Positions 23,531-35,764 of a DNA stretch of 64,000 nucleotides are shown one piece after another. How positions within the stretch are numbered: position 1 is the first letter of the stretch; the number at the start of each line of letters is the position of its first letter. The DNA is from Tetragonia tetragonoides (taxonomy: Eukaryota > Streptophyta > Magnoliopsida > Caryophyllales > Aizoaceae): the NCBI GenBank assembly GCA_038025085.1, contig CM076140.1, positions 36,461,501 to 36,525,500 of the forward strand. Reading direction: 5' to 3'. The position numbers and the translations under genes were made by a program. The notes beneath the pieces were generated by a model that saw only the letters and a program-made list of their open reading frames with translations, was not told the DNA's origin and did not search any database.

Positions 23531-24449
23531 ATTAAGCTCAAATGAGAGCATTACATAGGGTGTGAACATGAGAGCAATTATCTACCCTTGATCTATCCTA
23601 TCGGACGGCCAAGATTAGACTCGCGTTTAAAAAAAAAAAAAAAAAACTCGAAAGCAGTTATTCACTTATCTCTCTCTCTCTCTCTCTTCCGTCTCAGGTA
23701 ATCTTTTCTATTGACTCTTTAATTTTCTTGCTATCTCTCATTGTGTTCCTTACATCTCCATTTCTAGGATTTTCAACTGATTTGGTTCAATGATGTTTGA
23801 TTTTGGTGAGAATATTCTTTGCGATTTTATTCTTCCACAAATTGTTGGAGTTTACCTTAGCTCAAGTGTCCTCTATCGATCTGAGGTTCGTTTCTCTCTC
23901 TTATCTCCTCTCTCTTTTTATTTTGAATTGTTGAATTTCTTGTTGGATCGTTGAGTTCGGATTGGATTTACTGTAGATAATTGGACTTAGAGGTTCAAGA
24001 AATTGTTGTAGATTTTGATGTTGAGAATGCATGATATGAGTAATTATCATTGGTTTTTAATCTAAATTCTTTTTGTTTGATTTAATGAAGTTGATGATGT
24101 TGTGTGCTGAGTATTAGGGGTTTTGTGCTGATTGTGTTTAGTTGCTGGGATTATTGGCAATTCTTCAAATCTGGACCAATGATATATGTTCTCTGCTGGT
24201 TTACTGCTCCAGAACCAGCCGGGATAAATGGTGTATTTCCTCCGTACTTCCATATGATCCTTACTTTTTCATGTTTCTGTTATTGGTGCCATTAATTACA
24301 TGCTCATATTCTGTTATTTGATATAGTTCTAACTGCAAACTTCCATACCCATTGCCAAGATAGGATTTTTGGATGGTAAATTGTTGTCGCAATTTTATTG
24401 GGTATGTTTAAACTACTGGTTGAAATTTGTGAGCTATTTTCGTGGTTAT
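23531..24449. other. Gene-like non-coding stretch (possible 5' UTR and intron)
   Basis: A purine stretch and (TC)n leader at 23670-23690 lead to cgtctcag followed by gtaatc, a good 5' splice-site look-alike at 23697. T-rich sequence follows, with further gatctgaggttcg-like boundaries. The sequence continues after gypsy-C at 38401. No coding exon is recognisable; it could be the start of a host gene or a transposon-captured copy. Confidence 0.35.
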
Positions 24450-26023
24450 TGTAACACCCCGAATTTTCTACTAAAATAAATAAATAAAAATAAACAGACT
24501 CGAGCCGAAAATCCGGCAGAATTCCTTTTGTAAATACTCTACCCAACCTAATAAGACTTATTAAAACCTGTTTAACAAAAATATAAAACAAAACCCAATC
24601 ATCCAGCGGAAGACTCTAATAATTAGGGCGCTACCGCCACACTCACTCATATAACTGAGTGCAAGGTTATTCAACTTAAACTATTAATAATAATCTCAAA
24701 CATAAACTAGGTGGTCTATTTGTTACAATTTACTCGACTCTATAAAAGAACAAACTACTATATCCCTGCATAAGTCTAATCTGAAGCGTTCCTCAATGGC
24801 ATTTGTATAAACATAAACTTCAATCTGCAAAAAGGTGAGAATATACAACGTCAGCAAAGCTAGTAACTCACATCTAGTACGTAAAGCTCATTCTAAATTC
24901 AAATCAAGTCTAAACGTATAAACATGCTTCAGTTTGATCAATCAAGTAGATCCTACAAACACTTTAATGTACTTTATTTGCATCTAGAATTACCCTTGCT
25001 TTTGCACTCAGGATAACACCGTCAATCATAGCCAAAACATAAGTAATTGTCATTATTAACTTCAGATAACCTTCAGGTTATGTTGATAGCTTAAGATAGC
25101 TTTTATTATTAATCTTGCATTACTGAGCCGGGTATAAGGGAGAGGTTCCTAGGGCCGCCGCATCTCGGGAGCGTTTAAACCATTGACCACAACTGGGGGC
25201 CAAATGTGCTACACCTGTTGACCACAACTGGGGGTCATAGCCACAACTGGAGACCGCAGCTAAGCTCTGAGGACGTCTCCCATATAACACATCTAAATTA
25301 CCCATTTACGTTATTGTAGGTTAAGTAGCTTTTCTTTTCTTTCACATCTTATGAACATCACGCGCTACATCACATAATTACTCACATATTCACTAGCTAG
25401 TTTGTAGTAACAAATACATCGGTATTCTTTCTTCTTTTTATATCTTATTGGATATCTTAAAAGCTCTTTATTTCTTTCCTTTCTTATGACGTTTACCCAT
25501 CACGTCATATACTTACTCATATAAAACATAATATTTATAGCTTCTTAACTCATAAATGAACGTCTCCTTCATTTCTTATACTTGCTCATATAATTCGTCT
25601 CAAACTTACAGCTCAAAAGCACTCTAATTATCATATCGTTTCTTCTTTACTCACTAGCACATCACAAGGCTCAAGAGATAAACATCATATACGTGTTCAT
25701 ATCATTAAAATAAGTACTAGCATGGGAACACATCGTGTATCATTTCTTTACATCACAAGTCATTTGAGTTAGTATTAGCTTATCATTCTTGCAAGACAAA
25801 TAGAGATCTAATATGATACACTCTATCTAGCATCACAAATTCAATAGCAGCAATTACAGTTCTATGGATGCCTAGTAATTGACACTACATCATTAATACT
25901 ACCGTTCTAATGTGCTTTTGCTTAGGAAAACATACATAACAAGGGACTAATTAATATAAAAAGTTCACCCACATTACGATACTATCAGATACTCCTTATG
26001 TCATTAAGGGTTTGTGCCAGCAC

Positions 26024-26791
26024 TGTTGGTAATGCAAACATGTATTGGGAGCCATTGTTCAAATTTTAGCTTATGTTCTTTGGTCTTTCTCTTTCTTGTT
26101 TTGGGTGTGTGAAAAACAAAATGTCCCACATTGGAAAGCCAAAGAACTTTTGAGATGTTTATAAGTAAAAGGCTTCCTTTATTGGTTTGAAGAACTACCC
26201 CCTATGGATTGGGCTAGAGTTGGGCTTCCCCACGCGCGCGCCGCCGCCGCCGTCCGTCCGGCTCGGTTCGGTTCGGTTCGGTTCGCACGCGCGTCGCGGT
26301 GTGGTGTGGCCCATCTTTTTGGGCGAAGTCCAGTTTTTATGAGACTTTTTCGTTTGACAAAGTCCAATCCACGTTTTCAGTCTTTGTTTGAACGGTTCAA
26401 AACAGCTTTGCACGTTCCCTGGTTTGTCTCCCCCATTATCTCAGTGGGTTTTCATTCTGGTCAATAAATAAACGTTCCTCTGAGCAGTTTTAAAGAGAAC
26501 AGAAAAAAACCATCATCTTCTTCTCTCTCAAAAAAATTTTTTTTTCTCTCTTCTCTGGTTCTGAGCATTCTTTACGAGTTTCATCTTCTGTAAACCGAGT
26601 GCACAGTTTACAGAGGCGCTGTGTAACCTTGGGGGGCGACGTCTATACTGATTTGCACCGTGATCAGGACGAATTTCGCTTCTAAGGCAGTGATCTCATT
26701 CACGCCACAGCTTTACATTAAATTGATATTCGCCCAACATTCATCAAATCGTTTTCTCCTCTTTTGTTTCAGTGACAATTATTTTTCATCA
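26024..26791 (+). repeat. Copia-F 5' LTR
   Basis: Ends TGTTGG and TCATCA. It contains tcccacattgg (26123-26133) and a TATA box tttataagt (26158-26166), then a GC-rich patch at 26230-26310 with CGGTT pentamers and gcgcgc runs, and aataaa near 26465 as a possible poly(A) signal. Confidence 0.95.
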
Positions 26792-26793
26792 AT

Positions 26794-26807
26794 TTAGAAG
26801 CGAAATT
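26794..26807 (+). promoter_or_regulatory. Candidate primer-site region, complementary to the element's own LTR
   Basis: The usual TGGTATCAGAGC is absent after the 5' LTR. Instead ttagaagcgaaatt begins two bases after the LTR and is the exact 14-base complement of aatttcgcttctaa inside the LTR (26672-26685). An 8-bp inverted repeat (cagtgaca 26770-26777, tgtcactg 26814-26821) brackets the LTR/leader junction. Whether either serves priming is unknown. Confidence 0.45.
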
Positions 26808-26826
26808 TTTTTTTGTCACTGATTAC

Positions 26827-29800
26827 ATGGCTCTCTCCATCAACAAATTGATCCCTGACCTCGCCAAGATTGAACAACTTGATGGCGACAATTACAAACG
26901 CTGGTCGCAGAGGATGCTGATCTTTTTTGAACAACTTGATATTGATTACGTTCTGTTCAACGACCCTCCAAAGCCCTCTGTTGCTGCTAGTTCTGCTGTT
27001 GTCACTATTCCGGATTCCACTCCTGACCCGAAGAAAGACAAAGGGAGAGCTGTTGATCCAGACCAGGCAATCAAATACGAAAAGGATAACAAAACTGCTA
27101 GAGGTCAATTACTCAGTCATATGTCCAACCCTGTCTTTGATCTGTTTATCAAAAACAAGTCTGCCAAATCAATATGGGAAATGCTGGAGAAAAAGTATGG
27201 TGCTGACGATGCTGGAAAACGCAAGTACGTGACTGGAGATTGGCTTCGATTCCAGATGGTGGATACCAAACCAATCATGCCTCAAGTTCATGAGTACGAA
27301 CACCTTGTTGCTGACATACTGTTAGAAGGCATGCATATGTGTGAAGTACTGCAAGCCAATGTCCTCATCGAGAAACTTCCTGATTCTTGGTCCAACTACC
27401 GCAACTCCCTCAAACATAAGAAGAGGGATGTTAAGCTTGAAGAACTGATCAGCCACATGAAGATAGAGGAAGCAAACAGGCTGAAGGATAAGGGATCATC
27501 TGCTGTTAATGAACTTGCTGTTAAGGCTAACATTGTTGAGTCTTCTGTTTCTAAATTTGACAGGTACAACAAGAACAATTCTGGAAAACCGAACCAGAAA
27601 AAATTAGGAGTCCAGAACACCAAGTTCGGAATGAAGAAAGGCTCGAAGGAGAAAGGCAAAGGTGGAGGATGCTACGTGTGCGGCAAACCTGGACACAGGG
27701 CATACCAATGCTACAGCCGCGCTGATGCACCGAAAAACCCCACCAAAAAGGAGAACAACAAACCCCAAGCAAATCTGGCTGAGGAAGATGAAGTCATTGC
27801 TGCTGTTGTCTCCGAAGTGAACCTGGTCGGGAACAAAGTTGAGTGGATTGTTGACACAGGAGCAACCAAACATTTCTGCTCAAACCGAGAGATGTTCCTG
27901 GAGTTCGAAAAGGCTACTGAAGGTGAACAGGTTTACATGGGTAACTCTAGCAGCTCGGAGGTTTTTGGTAAAGGAAAAATTTTACTTAAATTAAATTCTG
28001 GAAAAACTTTATCTTTGCAGAATGTCCTGTATGTGCCTTCTCTTCGCAGGAACCTAATCTCTGGTGCTCTCCTTAACAAGGCAGGGGTTAAGTTAGTTTT
28101 TGAAGCTGATAAATTAGTGCTAACTAGGAACGGGGATTTTGTTGGGAAGGGCTACATGTCGGGGGGCCTTTTTGTTTTAGATTCTGTTGTTGAGTATGTT
28201 GTAGCTAATAAAGCTTCCTCTTCTGCTTATTTCGTTGAGTCTTATGACATTTGGCATGCTAGATTAGGTCACGTAAATTCTGGTTCTATAAAACGCATGC
28301 AGAACATGGAACTAATTCCTAATCTAGCTAATAATGGACTCGATAAATGTGAAATTTGTGTTGAGGCAAAGTATGCAAAGAAACCTTTTAAGTCTGTAAC
28401 CGAAAGGAAAACTGAACTGTTAGAATTAATTCATTCGGACTTAGCAGACTTTAAGAACACAGAAAGTAGAGGTGGTAAACACTATTACGTTACTTTTGTA
28501 GATGACCATTCGAGATACACTAAAGTATATCTTCTTCGAACTAAAGATGAGGCAGAACAAAAGTTCATGATCTTTAAAGCCGAAGTAGAAAATCAGTTAG
28601 ACCGTAAGATTAAAAGACTTAGGTCCGATAGAGGTGGAGAATATGGTACAAACTTCCTTAAGGATGTATGTGAGAAAAACGGGATTATCCATGAGACGTC
28701 ACCCCCCTATACTCCACAATCAAATGGAGTAGCTGAACGGAAAAACAGAACACTTAAGGACATGATGAATGCAATGTTAATTAGTTCTGGTTTATCCAGT
28801 GAATTGTGGGGGGAGGCTATACTTTCTGCAAACCATATTCTTAATAGAGTACCTCACAAAAAATTAGATAAGACCCCTTACGAACTTTGGAAGGGCTACG
28901 CGCCCAACCTTAAGTACTTGAGAGTGTGGGGGTGTTTAGCTAAAGTTGGGTTACCTGACTTTAAGCGTAAAAATATTGGGCCTAAGACAATTGATGCTAT
29001 TTTTGTTGGATATGCTGAAAATAGTGCAGCATATAGATTTCTATGTCTTTCTGATCGTTCTATGTGTGAATCAAAAGGTGCTGAATTTTTTGAGAATGTA
29101 TTTCCATTAAAGAAAACTGATGTTTCCCATGACAATGTGCCTGCTGGTTTTGCATCTTCTTCTGTGTCTGTATCTCCCTCCATTGTTCCTAATACAATAA
29201 GAGAACCTAGGAGGAGTAAAAGGCGTAGAACGGAAACCAATTTTGGTCCCGATTTTGTGACATCCCTTTTAGTAGAACTCAAAGATGTTAATAAACTAGA
29301 TGAATTAATTGTGTGTCTTCACATGTTAGAAGATGATCCTAAGACATATGAAGAAGCTATGAGTTCTATAGACGCTGGTTTTTGGAAAGATGCTGTCAAT
29401 AGTGAGATAGAGTCGATAATGTCTAATCACACTTGGGAACTAGTAGATTTGCCTAAAGGTAGTAAAGCCATTGGTTGTAAGTGGATCTTTAAAAAGAAAC
29501 TTAAAACAGATGGTACTGTGGAAAGATTTAAGGCAAGACTTGTGATTAAAGGGTTTACACAAAAATTTGGGGTAGACTTCTTTTATACATACTCACCTGT
29601 AACTAAGATCGCCACTATTCGTGCTTTATTTGCTTTGGCCTCCATTCATGATTTAATTATTCATCAAATGGATGTTAAAACGGCCTTTTTAAATGGCGAT
29701 TTAGAAGAAGAAATTTATATGGTGCAACCTCCAGGATTTGTAGTTCCTGGACAAGAGCAAAAAGTATGTAGGCTTAAGAAGTCTCTGTATGGTCTAAAAC

Positions 29801-30873
29801 AAGCCCCAAAACAGTGGTTTGAAAAGTTTCATAAAACTATTCTTGATTTTGGGTTTGTAGCTAATGGGTCTGACACTTGTGTGTACTCGAGGATGTTTGG
29901 TAAAGATTGTGTAATTATTTGCCTGTATGTCGATGACATGTTATTGTTTGGTACACACATAGATGTTATAAATGAAACTAAGAGTTTTTTGTCCTCTCGT
30001 TTTGAAATGAAAGACTTAGGTGAAGTAGATGTAATTTTGGGTGTTAAGGTCATAAAACACCATAAAGGCTTCACGTTGTCTCAATCACATTACGTAGAGA
30101 AAATATTAAAGAAGTTTAATAGCTTTGATGTCGTGCCAGTAAAAACTCCATATGATGCTAGCATACCTTTATGTAAAAATAAAGGAAATAGTGTATCACA
30201 ACCTGAATATGCTAAAATAATTGGAAGTTTAATGTTTCTAATGAATTACACTCGACCCGATATTGCTTATGCTGTAAGTAGACTTAGTCGTTATACCCAT
30301 AACCCCAGTAGAGATCATTGGATTGCTCTTAGGAGACTTTTAAAATACCTAAAAGGTACCTTTGATTGGGGATTACACTTTGTTGGGTATCCCGGGGTCT
30401 TAGAGGGGTATTGTGATGCTAATTGGGTAACCGATAACGACGAGGTAAGCTCCACTAGTGGATATGTATTTACATTAGGTGGTGCTGCAATATCTTGGAA
30501 GTCTGCCAAACAGACTTGTATAGCTCGATCCACTATGGAATCCGAGTTTATAGCTCTCGACTTAGCGGGTCAAGAGGCTGAGTGGTTAAGAAATTTACTG
30601 GCTGATGTCCCATTGTGGGGGAGACCAACTCCCCCAGTTTCTCTGCTCTGTGACTCGCAGTCTGCCATGTGTGTTGCCAAGAACAAAGTTTATAATGGCA
30701 AGAAAAGACACATTCGAATTAGACATGATGCTGTGAGGTTATTGATTGAGACGGGCGTACTCACTATGGAGTATGTTAGGTCCGAGAGGAACATAGCAGA
30801 TCCATTAACTAAAGGACTAAGTAGAAAAGTGGTCCTAGATTCGTCGAGGGGAATGGGGCTAAAGCCTTGCTAG
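26827..30873 (+). CDS. Copia Gag-Pol polyprotein, intact (1348 aa)
   Basis: A single frame encodes everything a copia element needs. Gag occupies about residues 1-300, opening with [13 protein letters not shown] and ending with a zinc knuckle [14 protein letters not shown] (282-295). The aspartic protease has VDTGATKHF with D343. Integrase has the zinc-binding H477, H482, C508 and C511 and catalytic D538, D601 and E637, with exactly 35 residues between the last two. Reverse transcriptase has [11 protein letters not shown] (D949), [12 protein letters not shown] and YVDDM (D1036, D1037). RNase H has D1197, E1238 and D1276. Length and domain order fit a full plant copia polyprotein, and no stop or frameshift is seen. 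The start is the first ATG, 35 bases after the LTR, with Gag homology from residue 1. It would act in cytoplasmic particles and then in nuclear integration. With near-identical LTRs this copy may still be active; expression is untested. Confidence 0.97.
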   Translation: MALSINKLIPDLAKIEQLDGDNYKRWSQRMLIFFEQLDIDYVLFNDPPKPSVAASSAVVTIPDSTPDPKKDKGRAVDPDQAIKYEKDNKTARGQLLSHMSNPVFDLFIKNKSAKSIWEMLEKKYGADDAGKRKYVTGDWLRFQMVDTKPIMPQVHEYEHLVADILLEGMHMCEVLQANVLIEKLPDSWSNYRNSLKHKKRDVKLEELISHMKIEEANRLKDKGSSAVNELAVKANIVESSVSKFDRYNKNNSGKPNQKKLGVQNTKFGMKKGSKEKGKGGGCYVCGKPGHRAYQCYSRADAPKNPTKKENNKPQANLAEEDEVIAAVVSEVNLVGNKVEWIVDTGATKHFCSNREMFLEFEKATEGEQVYMGNSSSSEVFGKGKILLKLNSGKTLSLQNVLYVPSLRRNLISGALLNKAGVKLVFEADKLVLTRNGDFVGKGYMSGGLFVLDSVVEYVVANKASSSAYFVESYDIWHARLGHVNSGSIKRMQNMELIPNLANNGLDKCEICVEAKYAKKPFKSVTERKTELLELIHSDLADFKNTESRGGKHYYVTFVDDHSRYTKVYLLRTKDEAEQKFMIFKAEVENQLDRKIKRLRSDRGGEYGTNFLKDVCEKNGIIHETSPPYTPQSNGVAERKNRTLKDMMNAMLISSGLSSELWGEAILSANHILNRVPHKKLDKTPYELWKGYAPNLKYLRVWGCLAKVGLPDFKRKNIGPKTIDAIFVGYAENSAAYRFLCLSDRSMCESKGAEFFENVFPLKKTDVSHDNVPAGFASSSVSVSPSIVPNTIREPRRSKRRRTETNFGPDFVTSLLVELKDVNKLDELIVCLHMLEDDPKTYEEAMSSIDAGFWKDAVNSEIESIMSNHTWELVDLPKGSKAIGCKWIFKKKLKTDGTVERFKARLVIKGFTQKFGVDFFYTYSPVTKIATIRALFALASIHDLIIHQMDVKTAFLNGDLEEEIYMVQPPGFVVPGQEQKVCRLKKSLYGLKQAPKQWFEKFHKTILDFGFVANGSDTCVYSRMFGKDCVIICLYVDDMLLFGTHIDVINETKSFLSSRFEMKDLGEVDVILGVKVIKHHKGFTLSQSHYVEKILKKFNSFDVVPVKTPYDASIPLCKNKGNSVSQPEYAKIIGSLMFLMNYTRPDIAYAVSRLSRYTHNPSRDHWIALRRLLKYLKGTFDWGLHFVGYPGVLEGYCDANWVTDNDEVSSTSGYVFTLGGAAISWKSAKQTCIARSTMESEFIALDLAGQEAEWLRNLLADVPLWGRPTPPVSLLCDSQSAMCVAKNKVYNGKKRHIRIRHDAVRLLIETGVLTMEYVRSERNIADPLTKGLSRKVVLDSSRGMGLKPC

Positions 30874-31466
30874 ATGAGGAATCCGTGGTTGACACCCATC
30901 TTGTTTATACAAGAATAGTGGTCAAACGAAGCCGTGGAAAGACTCATATTTGTACACCACTTCCCATTCCTATGACATATGTACATATGAGGTTGAGCCT
31001 CGAGCTCTTAATGAATTCATAGCCCTAATTTTGGGTGGTCCTGTTTGAGACGGACTTGATGGATTCACCGTTGATTTGAGAGGTTGAGCATATTTAATGC
31101 TCTTAATGATTTCATAGCCCTTATTTGGGTGGTCTATGTATTGAGATAGACTTGATGAAGTCACCTACGTGAGTGTGAAGGGTTGGCCTCCTTCTATGAA
31201 AGACTATGGGCTGTCTTTCTTGAGCACTCATGAGCATCCCAAGGATACCTGGCTATTGTAAGTTGCTTTTATCGCGGAACTCGTAAAATTTAAGGTGAGA
31301 TATGTGTTATTAGGATTTGTTCTCAAATTGTGGAAGTTCCAGATTCGTTCACTTCCGTGATGAGGGAACTACCTAATTTTCACTATGTGTTGGTTCAATC
31401 GTAAGACACCAACATTTAAGTGTTAAACCTTTCCTATGCTCAGAACCATTGTTTTTCGTTTGCATT
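30874..31466 (+). other. Copia-F 3' untranslated region with a duplicated block
   Basis: About 600 bp without ORF. Two similar ~85-bp blocks (30989-31069 and 31080-31165) share gaggttgagc, tcatagccc, gggtggtc and acttgatg. Confidence 0.8.
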
Positions 31467-31476
31467 AGTGGGGGAT
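31467..31476 (+). promoter_or_regulatory. Polypurine tract of copia-F
   Basis: agtgggggat directly precedes the 3' LTR, the position and composition of a plus-strand primer. Confidence 0.85.
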
Positions 31477-32246
31477 TGTTGGTAATGCAAACATGTATTG
31501 GGAGCCATTGTTCAAATTTTAGCTTATGTTCTTTGGTCTTTCTCTTTCTTGTTTTGGGTGTGTGAAAAACAAAATGTCCCACATTGGAAAGCCAAAGAAC
31601 TTTTGAGATGTTTATAAGTAAAAGGCTTCCTTTATTGGTTTGAAGAACTACCCCCTATGGATTGGGCTAGAGTTGGGCTTCCCCACGCGCGCGCCGCCGC
31701 CGCCGTCCGTCCGGCTCGGTTCGGTTCGGTTCGCACGCGCGTCGCGGTGTGGCCCATCTTTTTGGGCGAAGTCCATTCGAAAGTCCAGTTTTTATGAGAC
31801 TTTTTCGTTTGACAAAGTCCAATCCACGTTTTCAGTCTTTGTTTGAACGGTTCAAAACAGCTTTGCACGTTCCCTGGTTTGTCTCCCCCATTATCTCAGT
31901 GGGTTTTCATTCTGGTCAATAAATAAACGTTCCTCTGAGCAGTTTTAAAGAGAACAGAAAAAAACCATCATCTTCTTCTCTCAAAAAAATTTTTTTTTTT
32001 CTCTCTTCTCTGGTTCTGAGCATTCTTTACGAGTTCCATCTTCTGTAAACCGAGTGCACAGTTTACAGAGGCGCTGTGTAACCTTGGGGGGCGACGTCTA
32101 TACTGATTTGCACCGTGATCAGGACGAATTTCGCTTCTAAGGCAGTGATCTCATTCACGCCACAGCTTTACATTAAATTGATATTCGCCCAACATTCATC
32201 AAATCGTTTTCTCCTCTTTTGTTTCAGTGACAATTATTTTTCATCA
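31477..32246 (+). repeat. Copia-F 3' LTR
   Basis: Matches the 5' LTR throughout. It has one fewer CGGTT unit, lacks a 5-bp gtgtg-type unit, and has an extra 10-bp cattcgaaag near 31784. Confidence 0.95.
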
Positions 32247-32251
32247 AGCAC

Positions 32252-33680
32252 AAGTCAAGCTTAACTTCAATTCCTATTTTACACTAAATTCTTGTTATGC
32301 ATCTTTTAAGTAAGAGATCCCAGTGACAACTATCCCTAACAACAATTAGATACCACCATAAGGTTAATTAATTATTTCTGATAACAACGTTTATGTTCAA
32401 GCATCTTCCCATCACCTAAAAGAAGAAAAAAAAACATTAAGCCTGCAAGGCCTACGCTAACAAATGCATTTCATGTAAGTCCCTTATCTATTATCTAACC
32501 ACAGTTCCAAAAACCTTCCTTACTCATATATAGTTCTGGGCAGTACATAGTTTCATTGGTCATTTAACTAAGAATCCAATTCTTTTTTTCGTAAAACATA
32601 ACAATCATGAAAGTACTCTACTTGGTTTCATACAAAACATAGTGGGAATAACATAACTGGGCTCACTAGGCTATACTTTTCCCAGGCCATCATAAAGGAT
32701 TAAAGTACATACTTTTACTTATCATAGAGCTAGTTCAATCTGTTTGACACCTTCTTTATGCCTATGAACTAATTCTGGACAGCATGTGTGTAACCATGTA
32801 GACCCCTTGCAATTAGTGACCAAATTAACTTCCTATCTCTTTGACACACTAGTCAACTAAGTAATATGACATAGAACAAGCAAAGTAGTAAACGGGGCTC
32901 AAATGAGGTGTATACAGTCCTTAAACTACCAAACAATAACTAATTAATTCACCCTACCATGTAAATTAGAGTAGAACACTATAGTCATTCGAATCCCACA
33001 ATATAATGCCAACATATCAATTACCCACATGGCCACACACAATAAGGCTCAAGGTGAATGTATAATGAACCCTACGTAATAGATGTAGTTATCTTAGGTG
33101 CGATTTGTCTCCTAATTAGCTATGCCCATAAACCAATACTCCATAATCTACAAAAATCCGTCCTTTTGGTGTATACGCAGGGACAATTGAATTGTTTGTG
33201 GGGATCGATGGCTAATCGAATCTACTATGCGGCTGAACTGGGATATGAGGCAACAATCTGATAGGGCTCGTGGCTGGCGGTGGCCTGATGGTTGGCGCCT
33301 TGGCTACTGGCGTGAGGGTGATGATGTGGGTGGAGGTGGAGATGGAGAGGTGTGAGTGATGGTCGATGATGGTGATAGTGATGCGTGAGGGTGCTGGTGA
33401 GTTGGGTGAGTCAGAAAGCTAGTACTAAAAACAAAATGGCAAAGTGAGCTATATACGAAGTGAGCTATATACGAAGTGAGAGAAATAATCGGTTAAGTTT
33501 TCTTTCTAAATTAGGTTTTCTTTGGCTTGGTAGAAAAATCCTCACGTAAAGTTGGTCTAAGTGGAGTTTTCTTTTAAGGCTGATTTGCTTTGTGGGCTTG
33601 GTTAGACCATTTAGTATAAGTAATCTATACGGTAAGTCCACTTTTGTTAATAACTCAGCATCTTTTTATTTAAATTTTTT
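32252..33680 (-). other. Remainder of gypsy-C LTR
   Basis: Continuation of the gypsy-C unit after copia-F. The part 33240-33420 is G-rich (ggtgatgatg and ggtggagg runs) and corresponds in position to the GC-richer promoter-proximal part of the other LTRs. No gene. Confidence 0.5.
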
Positions 33681-34330
33681 TATATGGACATATGTCCATC
33701 TATCTTGACTGGACCACACAATGGCAGTCCCGTAATTAACAATAATGCGGGGTATTTTCGTGATTTTGTGCCATGCCCCTCACTTCATCTTCCTCGTCTC
33801 ACGCTCTCTTGCTAATTTTAACAGTCATTATTTTCTCTCTGATCTCCAACTCCATTGATCTCAATAGGTCTTCTTACGGATTTAAACAGCGAAATTAGTT
33901 CATGAAATCGGTGTAGATAGATTCCTCTTGATTTTTAGGGTTCATCAAGTTTCATATTCAAGGGGGTTGAAGCTTTTCACCATGAGAGAGAAACTCAACC
34001 GATGGGCCGTGGTCGACGGGTGCTGGCTGCCATGATTCATGAAGGTCGGATAATGGGCGGCGCAGTGGTAATGTTGGTAGCCGGTGGTGGTGAGGAGACG
34101 GTCATTTCTTTCTCTCGATCTCCTTCGCTGTTTGGGCGGGCGAATTGAAGTTGAAGGGCATGGTGGAGGTGGCTGGAAGGCTGGGTGATTGGTGGTGGTT
34201 GAGTGGTGGTGGACGGTGGTCGGTGGAGGTGGCTGATGAAGATGTCAATTCTGTTATGATGAGTCAGCACAATTAGTAAAGCAACAAGGAAGAAAATAAA
34301 CATAAATAACTCTCTACATAGTTCTATGTA

Positions 34331-35613
34331 GGATTTTTTGTGCGCAACTATCTTGTTTGGGGTGTCATTTGTGACTTACTACCTTAAAAGTTTTTTTGTG
34401 GGGAACTACCTTAGAAAGCCAAAAAGTTTGTTGACCACTACCCTTGACCATATTTTCGGGTATAATTTTCTTAAAACCCCAAAATACCCTCACGTGAGGC
34501 GCACGTGATCATTTATCACCCCCCCTTTTATTCAGTTCCCTTTCTTCCCCCTACAGCACGTCCTTCTTCTCCAAACCTCCATTGAAGGATCTCCTCAAGT
34601 TCTCTCTCATTCTTCTCTTTTGCAAAATTGACGAGCCAATCCCAGAATTGACGAGTGATTCTCTAAAAGGTATGAGATTCTACTGGATTTTTTTTTTAAA
34701 TAGTTTAAATTTGTTCGAAAATCGAAAATTACGGTTTATGCTTATGATTTTGGGGATTTCTTAATTGTTTGTTCGAATTGTGCAATTAAAGCACGAAATG
34801 GCAGGAAATTGTAGATGTGGTGTACCTGCTGCTATTCAAACTTCATGGACAAGTGATGTGAGCAGTAAAGTGATACTTCAAAACAGCTGCACAGAGGCTA
34901 GTCATTATGAAACCAATAGGAAAAGGGGAAAAAGTCATAATTTGTGTGTAATCCCTAAAATTTGTTTGCCTCTTCGAGAATGTAAATGACATTTCAATTT
35001 CTAAAATGAAAGGGTTACCTCTTTAGATAAACTTTTGGCTTGTAGCAAACCAATATGCTCTACAATCAAATGACAATGCATTTCTATAATTCTACCACCG
35101 CATCTTGCAATTGAAAGAGAGCAGTGATGGCATAGGAAACGCCAGGAAGTAAACATGAGGAAAATTTGATATTGAGGGCAGCAGAATGAACATCAGATTT
35201 AAAGGGAAAGAGGTACAATTTTCCCATTTTGGCAAGTACATACCCCGTTCTAACTAAGCAAATCAGATCTTTAGAACTTGATCTAATTAAATGGCAAACC
35301 AGAAAGAGAGAAAACAAAATTCAGTCGTTTACTCAGGTTAGGTACAAACTAAGCTTCTTGAACTCGCAGTTATGGTGATGTGAAGTGAGAGAGCAGAGGT
35401 TGAAGAAGGTAGATTTTGGGGTCATTTAAATGATCACGTGCTGGTCATGTGAGGGTATTTTGGGGTTTTAAGAAAATTATACCCGAAAATATGGTCAAGG
35501 GTAGTGGTCAACAAACTTTTTGGCTTTCTAAGGTAGTTCCCCACAAAAAAAAACTTTTAAGGTAGTAAGTCACAAATGACACCCCAAACAAGGTAGTTCC
35601 GCACAAAAAATCC
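34331..35613. mobile_element. Mutator-like element with captured sequence (MULE-2)
   Basis: A perfect 9-bp TSD ttctatgta (34322-34330 and 35614-35622) flanks terminal inverted repeats of about 180 bp that align closely (ggattttttgtgcg at each outer end; accccaaaataccctcac at the inner end). No transposase is present. The interior carries gene-like sequence including a GRF-type zinc-finger fragment, so it fits a Pack-MULE. Confidence 0.9.
34765..34989 (+). pseudogene. GRF-type zinc-finger-like fragment inside MULE-2
   Basis: The reading frame contains CRCGVPAAIQTSWTSD, which fits the first half of the plant GRF zinc finger (CxCG, then A, then TSWT). The second half (NPGRRF and the later Cys) is not there; the sequence diverges directly after TSWTSD. 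About 11 codons upstream are in frame from the first ATG. Known GRF proteins bind nucleic acid; here only a partial captured piece is visible. An aaaaggtatg donor-like site at 34666 suggests exon-intron structure was captured. Confidence 0.5.
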
Positions 35614-35764
35614 TTCTATGTATTATTCACTCATCTTTTCAATACAATTCTCTCACAATTGAGAGTTTATTTCATGCTTTTTCTCTCTCTTCTCTCCATG
35701 AGATTCCTCGGAGTCTCTGACTAGAGTACTAACAGTGGCCTTTTTGGTTGGATGACGGTTTGTT

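Larger units (their letters stand above)
26024..32246 (+). mobile_element. Complete Ty1/copia retrotransposon (copia-F)
   Basis: A 6223-bp element with LTRs of 768 and 770 bp (26024-26791, 31477-32246) and a perfect TSD AGCAC (26019-26023, 32247-32251). It carries one intact gag-pol frame. By eye the LTRs differ by a single substitution (near 26580/32036) plus a few short indels in low-complexity parts, so insertion should be recent. It sits inside gypsy-C in the opposite orientation. Confidence 0.97.

Noticed and set aside
29829..30533. Minus-strand frames within copia-F (also 28896-29282, 27396-27873)
   Set aside because: Antisense shadows of the intact gag-pol polyprotein.
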